In this document: in pieces, positions 53,957 to 64,000 of the stretch
Layout of the letters: every line of letters begins with the position of its first letter
Numbering within the stretch: position 1 is the first letter of the stretch
Assembly (NCBI GenBank): GCA_964016885.1
Contig: OZ024741.1
Coordinates: 415,413,081 to 415,477,080 of the forward strand
Direction of reading: 5' to 3'
Length of the DNA: 64,000 nucleotides
From: Eledone cirrhosa
Taxonomy: Eukaryota; Mollusca; Cephalopoda; Octopoda; Eledonidae
Translations under genes and position numbers: made by a program
The notes under the pieces: model-generated
The model's database searches: none
What the model was told of the DNA's origin: nothing
Seen by the model: only the letters and a program-made list of their open reading frames with translations

Positions 53957-55053
53957 GCAGTTGTCTTAACCCTTTAGTTACCAGTCTGGTCAACCCTGAC
54001 CAGCACTATTATCTACAGTTGTCTTAACCCTTTAGTAACCAGTCTGGTCAACACTGACCAGCACTATTATCTACAGTTGTCTTGACCCTTTAGTTACCAG
54101 TCTGGTCAACACTGACCAGGACTATTACCTACAGTTGTCGTAACACTTTAGTTATCAACCTAGTCAACACTAACCAGGACTATTATCTACAGTTGTCGTA
54201 ACACTTTAGTTACCAACCTGGTCAACACTAACCAGGACTATTATCTACAGTTGTCTTAACACTTTAGTTACCAACCTGGTCAACACTGACCAGGAATATT
54301 ACCTGCAGTTGTCTTAACCCTTTAGTTACCAACCTGGTCAACACTGACCAGGACTATTGCCTAAAGTTGTCTTAACCCTTTAGTTAAGTTACCAACCTGG
54401 TCAATACTGACCAAAACTATTACCTACAGTTGTCTTAACCCTTTAGTTACCAACCTGGTCAACACTGACCAGGACTATTACCTACAGTTGTCTTGACTCT
54501 TTAGTTTCCAACCTGGTCAACACTGACCAGGACTATTACCTACAGTTGTCTTAACCCTTTAGTTACCAGTCTGGTCAACCCTGACCACCACTATTATCTA
54601 CAGTTGTCTTAACCCTTTAGTTACCAGTCTGGTCAACACTGACCAGCACTATTATCTACAGTTGTCTTGACCCTTTAGTTACCAGTCTGGTCAACACTGA
54701 CCAGGACTATTACCTACAGTTGTCGTAACACTTTAGTTATCAACCTAGTCAACACTAACCAGGACTATTATCTACAGTTGTCGTAACACTTTAGTTAACA
54801 ACCTGGTCAACACTTACCAGGATTATTACCTACAGTTGTCTTAATACTTTAGTTACTGACCTGGTCAACACTTACCAGGACTATTACCTACAGTTGTCTT
54901 AACCCTTTAGTTACCAACCTGGTCAACACGGACCAGGACTATTACCTACAGTTGTGTTAACCCTTTAGTTACCAACCTAGTCAACACTAACCAGGACTAT
55001 TAACTACAGTTGTTTTAACCCTTTAGTTACCAACCTGGTCAACACTGACCAGG
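53957..55053 (+). repeat. About 1.1-kb segmental duplication, copy 1 (1,165-bp offset)
   Basis: This block matches about 55122-56218 at a constant 1,165 bp, which is 20 monomers plus the 5-bp insertion (AAGTT insertions at 54385 and 55550). Shared private features include TTTAGTAACCAGTC, GACCAAAACTATT after the 63-bp monomer, GACCACCACTATT, and GGATTATTACC with TTACTGACC. Differences include TTAATACTTTAG near 54843 against TTAACACTTTAG, and ATTATC against ATTACC near 54241. Confidence 0.75.
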
Positions 55054-55121
55054 AATATTACCTGCAGTTGTCTTAACCCTTTAGTTACCAACCTGGTCAA
55101 CACTGACCAGGACTATTGCCT

Positions 55122-56218
55122 AAAGTTGTCTTAACCCTTTAGTTACCAGTCTGGTCAACCCTGACCAGCACTATTATCTACAGTTGTCTTAACCCTTTAG
55201 TAACCAGTCTGGTCAACACTGACCAGCACTATTATCTACAGTTGTCTTGACCCTTTAGTTACCAGTCTGGTCAACACTGACCAGGACTATTACCTACAGT
55301 TGTCGTAACACTTTAGTTATCAACCTAGTCAACACTAACCAGGACTATTATCTACAGTTGTCGTAACACTTTAGTTACCAACCTGGTCAACACTTACCAG
55401 GACTATTACCTACAGTTGTCTTAACACTTTAGTTACCAACCTGGTCAACACTGACCAGGAATATTACCTGCAGTTGTCTTAACCCTTTAGTTACCAACCT
55501 GGTCAACACTGACCAGGACTATTGCCTAAAGTTGTCTTAACCCTTTAGTTAAGTTACCAACCTGGTCAATACTGACCAAAACTATTACCTACAGTTGTCT
55601 TAACCCTTTAGTTACCAACCTGGTCAACACTGACCAGGACTATTACCTACAGTTGTCTTGACTCTTTAGTTTCCAACCTGGTCAACACTGACCAGGACTA
55701 TTACCTACAGTTGTCTTAACCCTTTAGTTACCAGTCTGGTCAACCCTGACCACCACTATTATCTACAGTTGTCTTAACCCTTTAGTTACCAGTCTGGTCA
55801 ACACTGACCAGCACTATTATCTACAGTTGTCTTGACCCTTTAGTTACCAGTCTGGTCAACACTGACCAGGACTATTACCTACAGTTGTCGTAACACTTTA
55901 GTTATCAACCTAGTCAACACTAACCAGGACTATTATCTACAGTTGTCGTAACACTTTAGTTAACAACCTGGTCAACACTTACCAGGATTATTACCTACAG
56001 TTGTCTTAACACTTTAGTTACTGACCTGGTCAACACTTACCAGGACTATTACCTACAGTTGTCTTAACCCTTTAGTTACCAACCTGGTCAACACGGACCA
56101 GGACTATTACCTACAGTTGTGTTAACCCTTTAGTTACCAACCTAGTCAACACTAACCAGGACTATTAACTACAGTTGTTTTAACCCTTTAGTTACCAACC
56201 TGGTCAACACTGACCAGG
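55122..56218 (+). repeat. About 1.1-kb segmental duplication, copy 2
   Basis: This copy includes the 63-bp monomer at 55515 followed by GACCAAAAC, a variant seen only in these two copies, so they are each other's closest relatives. About 70 bp with GGAATATTACCTGCAG and ATTGCCTAAAG separates the copies. After it come GACCAGGAATATTATC and a shortened route to TTAAGCCTTTAG, where several monomers seen near 53.3 kb are missing. Confidence 0.72.
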
Positions 56219-59200
56219 ACTATTACCTACAGTTGTCTTAACCCTTTAGTTACCAACCTGGTCAACACTAACCAGGAATATTATCTACAGTTGTGTTAAC
56301 CCTTTAGTTACCAACCTGGTCAACACAGACCAGGACGATTACCTACAGTTCTCTTAACCCTTTAGTTACCAACCTGGTCAACACTGACCAGCACTATTAT
56401 CTACAGTTGTCTTAAGCCTTTAGTTACCAGTCTGGTCAACACTGACCAGGACTATTACCTACAGTTGTCTTAACCCTTTAGTTACCAACCTGGTCAACAC
56501 TGACCAGAACAATTACCTACAGTTGTCTTAACCCTTTAGTTACCAACCTGGTGAACACTAACCAGGACTATTACCTACAGTTGTCTTAACCCTTTAGTTA
56601 CCAACCTGGTCAACACTAACCAGGGCTATTACCTACATTTTTCTTAAGCGTTTAGTTACCAACCTGGTCAACACTGACCAGGACTATTACCTACAGTTGT
56701 CTTAACCCTTTAGTTACCAACCTGGTCAACACTGACCAGGAATATTACCTGCAGTTGTCTTAACCCTTTAGTTACCAACCTGGTCAACACTGACCAGGAC
56801 TATTGCCTAAAGTTGTCTTAACCCTTTAGTTACCAGTCTGGTCAACCCTGACCAGCACTATTATCTACAGTTGTCTTAACCCTTTAGTTACCAGTCTGGT
56901 CAACACTGACCAGCACTATTATCTACAGTTGTCTTGACCCTTTAGTTACCAGTCTGGTCAACACTGACCAGGACTATTACCTACAGTTGTCGTAACACTT
57001 TAGTTATCAACCTAGTCAACACTAACCAGGACTATTATCTACAGTTGTCGTAACACTTTAGTTACCAACCTGGTCAACACTTGCCAGGACTATTACCTAC
57101 AGTTGTCTTAACACTTTAGTTACCAACCTGGTCAACACTTACCAGGACTATTACCTACAGTTGTCTTAACCCTTTAGTTACCAACCTGGTCAACACAGAC
57201 CAGGACTATTACCTACAGTTGTCGTAACCCTTTAGTTACCAACCCAGTCAACACTAACCAGGACTATTACCTACAGTTGTCTTAACCCTTTAGTTATCAA
57301 CCTAGTCAACGCTGACCAGGACTATTACCTACAGTTGTCTTAACCCTTTAGTTACCAACCTGGTCAACACTGACCAGGACTATTACCTACAGTTGTCTTA
57401 AACCTTTAGTTTCCAACCTGGTCAACACTGACCAGGAATATTACCTGCAGTTGTCTTAACCCTTTAGTTACCAACCTGGTCAACACTGACCAGGACTATT
57501 GCCTAAAGTTGTCTTAACCCTTTAGTTAAGTTACCAACCTGGTCAATACTGACCAGAACTATTACCTACAGTTGTCTTAACCCTTTAGTTACCAACCTGG
57601 TCAACACTGACCAGGACTATTACCTACAGTTGTCTTGACTCTTTAGTTTCCAACCTGGTCAACACTGACCAGGACTATTACCTACAGTTGTCTTAACCCT
57701 TTAGTTACCCGTCTGGTCAACCCTGACCAGCACTATTATCTACAGTTGTCTTAACCCTTTAGTTACCAGTCTGGTCAACACTGACCAGCACTATTATCTA
57801 CAGTTGTCTTGACCCTTTAGTTACCAGTCTGGTCAACACTGACCAGGACTATTACCTACAGTTGTCGTAACACTTTAGTTATCAACCTAGTCAACACTAA
57901 CCAGGACTATTAACTACAGTTGTCTTAACCTTTTAGATACCAACCTGGTCAACACTGACCAGGACTATTACCTACAGTTGTCTTAACCCTTTAGTTACCA
58001 ACCTGGTCAACACTAACCAGGAATATTATCTACAGTTGTTTTAACCCTTTAGTTACCAACCTGGTCAACACTAACCAGGACTATTACCTACAGTTGTCCT
58101 AAACCTTTAGTTTCCAACCTGGTCAACACAGGCCAGGACTATTACCTACAGTTGTCTTAACCCTTTAGTTACCAACCCAGTCAACACTAACCAGGACGAT
58201 TACCTACAGTTCTCTTAACCCTTTAGTTACCAACCTGGTCAACACTGACCAGCACTATTATCTACAGTTGTCTTAAGCCTTTAGTTAACAGTCTGGTCAA
58301 CACTGACCAGCACTATTATCTACAGTTATCTTAACCCTTTAGTTACCAGTCTAGTCAACACTGACCAGCACTATTATCTAAAGTTGTCGTAACACTTTAG
58401 TTACCAACCTGGTCAACACTTACCAGGACTATTACCTACAGTTGTCTTAACCCTTTAGTTACCAACCTGGTCAACACTTACCACGACTATTACCTAGAGT
58501 TGTCTTAACCCTTTAGTTACCAACCTGGTCAACACTAACCTGGACTATTACCTACAGTTGTCTTAACCCTTTAGTTACCAACCTGGTCAACACTAACCAG
58601 GACTATTACCTACAGTTGTCTTAACACTTTAGTTACCAACCTGGTCAACACTAACCAGGACTATTACCTACAGTTGTCTTAACCCTTTAGTTACCAACCT
58701 GGTCAACACTTACCAGGACTATAACCTACAGTTGTCTTAACCCTTTAGTTACCAATCTGGTCAACACTAACCAGGACTATTACCTACAGTTGTCTTAAAT
58801 TTTAGTTTCCAACCCGGTCAACACTAACCAGGACTATTACCTACAGTTGTCTTAACCCTTTAGTTACCAACCTGGTCAACACTGACCAGGACTATTACCT
58901 ACAGTTGTCCTAACCCTTTAGTTACAAACCTGGTCAACACTGACCAGGACTATTACCTACAGTTGTCTTAACCCTTTAGTTACCAACCCAGTCAACACTA
59001 ACCAGGACTATTACCTACAGTTGTCTTAACCCTTTAGTTACCAACCTGGTCAAAACTGACCAGGACTATTACCGACAGTTGTCTTAACCCTTTAGTTACC
59101 AAACCAGTCAACACTAACCAGGACTATTACCTACAGTTGTCTTAACGCTTTAGTTATCAACCTGGTCAACACTGACCAGAACAATTACCTACAGTTGTCT

Positions 59201-60339
59201 TAACCCTTCAGTTATCAACCTGGTCAACACTAACCAGGACTATTACCTACAGTTATCTTAACCCTTTAGATACCAACCTGGTCAACACTAACCAGGGCTA
59301 TTACCTACATTTTTCTTAACCGTTTAGTTACCAACCTGGTCAACACTGACCAGGACTATTACCTACAGTTGTCTTAACCCTTTAGTTACCAACCTGGTCA
59401 ACACTGACCAGGAATATTACCTGCAGTTGTCTTAACCCTTTAGTTACCAACCTGGTCAACACTGACCAGGACTATTGCCTAAAGTTGTCTTAACCCTTTA
59501 GTTACCAGTCTGGTCAACCCTGAGCAGCACTATTATCTACAGTTGTCTTAACCCTTTAGTAACCAGTCTGGTCAACACTGACCAGCACTATTATCTACAG
59601 TTGTCTTGACCCTTTAGTTACCAGTCTGGTCAACACTGACCAGGACTATTACCTACAGTTGTCGTAACACTTTAGTTATCAACCTAGTCAACACTAACCA
59701 GGACTATTATCTACATTTGTCGTAACACTTTAGTTACCAACCTGGTCAACACTTACCAGGACTATTACCTACAGTTGTGTTAACCCTTTAGTTACCAACC
59801 TAGTCAACACTAACCAGGACTATTAACTAGAGTTGTCTTAACCCTTTAGTTACCAACCCGGTCAACATTGACCAGGACTATTACCTACAGTTGTCTTAAC
59901 CCTTTAGTTACCAACCTGGTCAACACTGACCAGGACTATTACCTACAGTTGTCTTAACCCTTTAGTTACCAACCTGGTCAACACTAACCAGGAATATTAT
60001 CTACAGTTGTGTTAACCCTTTAGTTACCAACCTGGTCAACACTAACCAGGACTATTACCTACAGTTGTCTTAACCCTTTAGTTACCAACCTGGTCAACAG
60101 TAACCAGGAATATTATCTACAGTTGTGTTAACCCTTTAGTTACCAACCTGGTCAACACTAACCAGGACTATTACCTACAGTTGTCTTAAACCTTTAGTTT
60201 CCAACCTGGTCAACACAGACCAGGACTATTACCTACAGTTGTCTTAACCCTTTAGTTACCAACCCAGTCAACACTAACCAGGACGATTACCTACAGTTCT
60301 CTTAACCCTTTAGTTACCAACCTGGTCAACACTGACCAG

Positions 60340-63300
60340 GACTACTACCTACAGTTGTCTTAACCCTTTAGTTACCAACCTGGTCAACACTTACCAGGAC
60401 TATTACCTACAGTTGTCTTAACCCTTTAGTTACCAACCTGGTCAACACTAACCAGGACTATTACCTACACTTGTCTTAACCCTTTAGTTACCAGTCTGGT
60501 CAACACTAACCAGGACTATTACCTACAGTTGTCTTAACACTTTAGTTACCAATCTGGTCAACACTGACCAGGACTATTACCTACAGTTCTCTTAACCCTT
60601 TAGTTACCAGCCTGGTCAACACTGACCAGCACTATTATCTACAGTTGTCTTAACACTTTGGTTACCAACCTGGTCAACACTGACCAGCACTATTATCTAC
60701 AGTTGTCGTAACCCTTTAGTTACCAACCTGGTCAACACTGACCAGGACTATTACCTACAGTTGTCTTAACCCTTTAGTTACCAACCTGGTCAACACTTAC
60801 CAGGACTATTACCTACAGTTGTCTTAACCCTTTAGTTACCAACCTGCTCAACACTAACCAGGACTATTACCTACACTTGTCTTAACCCTTTAGTTACCAG
60901 TCTGGTCAACACTAACCAGGACTATTACCTACAGTTGTCTTAACCCTTTAGTTACAAACCTGGTCAACAATAACCAGGACTATTACCTACAGTTGTCTTA
61001 ACCCTTTAGTTACCAACCTGGTCAACACTGACCAGGACTATTACCTACAGTTGTCTTAACCCTTTAGTTACTAACCTGGTCAACACTGACCAGGACTATT
61101 ACCTAGAGTTGTCCTAACCCTTTAGTTACCAATCTGGTCAACACTAACCAGGACTATTATCTACAGTTGTCTTAACCCTTTAGTTACCAACCTGGTCAAC
61201 ACTAACCAGGACTATTACCTACAGTTGTCTTAACCCTTTAGTTACCAGTCTGGTCAACACTAACCAGGACTATTACCTACAGTTGTCTTAACACTTTAGT
61301 TACCAATCTGGTCAACACTGACCAGGACTATTACCTACAGTTCTCTTAACCCTTTAGTTACCAGCCTGGTCAACACTGACCAGCACTATTATCTACAGTG
61401 TCTTAACCCTTTGGTTACCAACCTGGTCAACACTGACCAGCACTATTATGTACAGTTGTCGTAACCCTTTAGTTACCAACCTGGTCAACACTGACCAGGA
61501 CTATTACCTACAGTTGTCTTAACCCTTTAGTTACCAACCTGGTCAACACTGACCAGAACTATTAGCTACAGTTGTCTTAACCCTTTAGTTACCATCCTGG
61601 TCAACACTAACCAGGACTATTACCTACAATTGTCTTAACCCTTTAGTTACCAACCTGGTCAACACTTACCAGGACTATTACCTACAGTTGTCTTAACCCT
61701 TTAGTTACAAACCTGGTCAACAATAACCAGGACTATTACCTACAGTTGTCTTAACCCTTTAGTTACCAACCTGGTCAACACTGACCAGGACTATTACCTA
61801 CAGTTGTCTTAACCCTTTAGTTACTAACCTGGTCAACACTGACCAGGACTATTACCTACAGTTGTCTTAACCCTTTAGTTACCAACCTGGTCAACACTTA
61901 CCAGGACTATTACCTACAGTTGTCTTAACCCTTTAGTTACCAGTCTGGTCAACACTAACCAGGACTATTACCTACAGTTGTCTTAACCCTTTAGTTACCA
62001 GTCTGGTCAACACTAACCAGGACTATTACCTACAGTTGTCTTAACACTTTAGTTACCAATCTGGTCAACACTGACCAGGACTATTACCTACAGTTCTCTT
62101 AATCCTTTAGTTACCAGCCTGGTCAACACTGACCAGCACTATTATCTACAGTTGTCTTAACCCTTTGGTTACCAACCTGGTCAACACTGACCAGCACTAT
62201 TATCTACAGTTGTCGTAACCCTTTAGTTACCAACCTGGTCAACACTGACCAGGACTATTACCTACAGTTGTCTTAACCCTTTAGTTACCAACCTGGTCAA
62301 CACTAACCAGGACTATTACCTACAGTTGTCTTAACCCTTTAGTTACCAACCTGGTCAACACTTACCAGGACTATTACCTACAGTTGTCTTAACCCTTTAG
62401 TTACAAACCTGGTCAACAATAACCAGGACTATTACCTACAGTTGTCTTAACCCTTTAGTTACCAACCTGGTCAACACTGACCAGGACTATTACCTACAGT
62501 TGTCTTAACCCTTTAGTTACTAACCTGGTCAACACTGACCAGGACTATTACCTACAGTTGTCCTAACCCTTTAGTTACCAATCTGGTCAACACTAACCAG
62601 GACTATTATCTACAGTTGTCTTAACCCTTTAGTTACCAACGTGGTCAACACTTACCAGGACTATTACCTACAGTTGTCTTAACCCTTTAGTTACCAACCT
62701 GGTCAACACTTACCAGGACTATTACCTACAGTTGTCTTAACTCTTTAGTTACAAACCTGGTCAACACTGACCAGGACTATTACCTACAGGTGTCTTAACC
62801 CTTTAGTTACTAACCTGGTCAACACTGACCAGGACTATTACCTACAGTTGTCCTAACCCTTTAGTTACCAATCTGGTCAACACTAACCAGGACTATTATC
62901 TACAGTTGTCTTAACCCTTTAGTTACCAACCTGGTCAACACTTACCAGGACTATTACCTACAGTTGTCTTAACCCTTTAGTTACCAACCTGGTCAACACT
63001 AACCAGGACTATTACTTACAGTTGTCTTAATCCTTTAGTTACCAGTCTGGTCAACACTAACCAGGACTATTACCTACAGTTGTCTTAACACTTTAGTTAC
63101 CAATCTGGTCAACACTGACCAGGACTATTACCTACAGTTCTCTTAACCCTTTAGTTACCAGCCCGGTCAACACTGACCAGCACTATTATCTACAGTTGTC
63201 TTAACCCTTTGGTTACCAACCTGGTCAACACTGACGAGCACTATTATTTACAGTTGTCTTAACCCTTTAGTTACCAACCTGGTCAACACTGACCAGGACT

Positions 63301-64000
63301 ATTACCTACAGTTGTCTTAACCCTTTAGTTACCAACCTGGTCAACACTGACCAGAACTATTAGCTACTGTTGTCTTAACCCTTTAGTTACCAACCTGGTC
63401 AACACTAACCTGGACTATTACCTACAGTTGTCTTAACCCTTTAGTTACCAACCTGGTCAACACTTACCAGGACTATTACCTACAGTTGTCTTAACCCTTT
63501 AGTTACAAACCTGGTCAACAATAACCAGGACTATTACCTACAGTTGTCTTAACCCTTTAGTTACCAACCTGGTCAACACTGACCAGGACTATTACCTACA
63601 GTTGTCTTAACCCTTTAGTTACTAACCTGGTCAACACTGACCAGGACTATTACCTACAGTTGTCCTAACCCTTTAGTTACCAATCTGGTCAACACTAGCC
63701 AGGACTATTATCTACAGTTGTCTTAACCCTTTAGTTACCAACCTGGTCAACACTTACCAGGACTATTACCTACAGTTGTCTTAACCCTTTAGTTACCAAC
63801 CTGGTCAACACTTACCAGGACTATTACCTACAGTTGTCTTAACCCTTTAGTTACAAACCTGGTCAACACTGACCAGGACTATTAGCTACAGGTGTCTTAA
63901 CCCTTTAGTTACCAGCCTGGTCAACACTGACCAGGACTATTACCTACAGTTGTCTTAACCCTTTCCTTACCAACCTGGTCAACACTGACCAGAACTATTA
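60340..64000 (+). repeat. Return to class A: third copy of part of the 8.7-kb unit
   Basis: From GGACTACTACC (60339) to the window end, the sequence follows 34570-38231 at a constant 25,769 bp offset, and so also 25871-29532. Checked markers all coincide: CTTAACACTTTGG, CCTGCTCAAC, CTACAGTGTC (61398), CCATCCTGG, CGTGGTCAAC, GACGAGCACTATT, CTACTGTTGTC and CCCTTTCCTT (63959). I saw no difference. The junction lies between about 60319, where CCAACC faces CTAACC of the class A partner, and 60344. It therefore falls inside one monomer and in register. The unit continues beyond the window. Confidence 0.87.

Larger units (their letters stand above)
39769..60320 (+). repeat. Long class B block (about 20.5 kb)
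   Basis: This is the longest run of class B monomers. It is again 58-bp based, but with more subtypes and with length variants: 57-bp units with TCTTAAATTTTAG (near 40971, 46250, 47931, 51007, 51354, 58797), 55-bp units with TTGTAACAC (near 40215, 41429), five 63-bp units, and one unit with CACTAGTTATC (2 bp short) at about 49387. CATTTTTCTT monomers recur at 43451, 46645, 48442, 51865, 56637 and 59308. Rather than one regular HOR it is a patchwork of overlapping duplications of 0.35-5 kb, listed separately. Some stretches, such as CAGTCTGG/GTTCTCTT/TTTGG runs near 40500-40650 and 47450-47600, carry class A-like subtypes, so the two classes are related and have exchanged monomers. Confidence 0.75.
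1..64000 (+). repeat. 58-bp tandem satellite array filling the window
   Basis: The sequence is a continuous head-to-tail array of a 58-bp unit, about 1,100 copies, with no unique DNA between copies and no inverted segment seen. Each monomer runs from AGGACTATTA through TCTTAACCCTTTAG to CTGGTCAACAC and ends in TGACC, TAACC or TTACC. Neighbours usually differ by a few substitutions. Length variants are rare: 55, 56, 57 and 63 bp. The array continues past both window ends. Consensus composition is about 16 A, 17 C, 8 G and 17 T, so the + strand is C-rich. The consensus has no CpG and no ATG on either strand, and stops (TCTTAA, TTTAG and their complements) recur in every unit, so I regard it as noncoding. 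Arrays of this kind are known from eukaryotic centromeric, pericentromeric and subtelomeric heterochromatin; which applies here cannot be read from the window. I do not recognise the family. Confidence 0.99.

Noticed and set aside
39769..60320. A unique gene or non-satellite island hidden in the irregular class B region
   Set aside because: Reading through the block, every stretch can be aligned to the 58-bp monomer with only 1-5 bp indels; no unrelated sequence was found.
1..64000. Protein-coding ORFs in the array
   Set aside because: Stops occur in all three minus-strand frames in every consensus monomer. The plus strand closes within a few monomers because of the 58-bp (3n+1) period. ATG appears only in variants such as TTATGTACAG, so any open stretch is a chance by-product of the repeat.
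1..64000. CRISPR array (regular repeats with variable parts)
   Set aside because: The whole 58-bp unit is conserved with point variants. There are no unrelated spacers between conserved repeats, no leader and no cas genes.
1..64000. Phage or plasmid iterons, or a bacterial origin
   Set aside because: About 1,100 units with nested kilobase-scale HORs and no flanking replication gene do not fit iterons; eukaryotic satellite DNA fits far better.
1..64000. CENP-B box
   Set aside because: No sequence resembling the known CENP-B box core (TTCG....A..CGGG) occurs in the consensus or in the variants I read. The dyad is a different motif.

Overview
The whole 64,000-base window is one uninterrupted tandem satellite array. 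The basic unit is 58 bp, and every monomer I traced lies head to tail in the same orientation. At 58 bp this is about 1,100 monomers. I found no protein-coding gene, RNA gene, transposon, CRISPR array or unique-sequence island. All three minus-strand frames meet a stop in every consensus monomer. The plus strand closes within a few monomers because 58 is not a multiple of 3. The consensus has no ATG on either strand. An array this size, with nested higher-order repeats (HORs), points to a eukaryotic chromosome: centromeric, pericentromeric, subtelomeric or other constitutive heterochromatin. I do not recognise the satellite family and cannot name the species. The consensus is about 43% GC, strongly C-rich over G on the given strand (17 C, 8 G), and has no CpG.

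Layout. I divide the monomers into two classes by linked variants. Class A follows a roughly 13-monomer (754 bp) variant order, best seen at 97-850. Class B has its own markers: a 63-bp monomer with a 5-bp insertion, and the variants ATTGCCTAAAG, CCAACCCAGTC, ATCAACCTAGTC and CCTGCAGTTG. Class A fills about 1-4464, 6197-12935, 14668-29800, 31003-38510 and 60340-64000. Class B occurs as short islands (about 4465-6196, 12936-14667, 29800-31002, 38510-39768) and one long block (about 39769-60320).

Higher-order structure. Above the 13-mer, several-kilobase super-units recur. The same rare variants return at 7,253, 8,355, 7,479 and 8,699 bp spacing across 1-39,700. The most striking element is a tandem duplication of 8,699 bp (about 22304-31002 and 31003-39701) in which I saw no difference at any site compared. 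A third copy of part of it returns at about 60340-64000, 25,769 bp downstream of its partner and beyond 20.5 kb of class B. Smaller local duplications (347, 464, 580, 1,044 and about 1,165 bp), nearly all whole numbers of monomers, cover the rest. This is the pattern expected from unequal exchange or replication slippage in register.

Shared structure. Many monomers contain an 8-bp perfect inverted repeat with a 4-nt spacer (CCTGGTCA-ACAC-TGACCAGG) across the monomer junction. The most variable base of the monomer (position 55: G, A or T) lies in that stem. No gene system is present. What deserves attention is the satellite itself: its layered duplication history, the dyad, and the sharp class A/B junctions.
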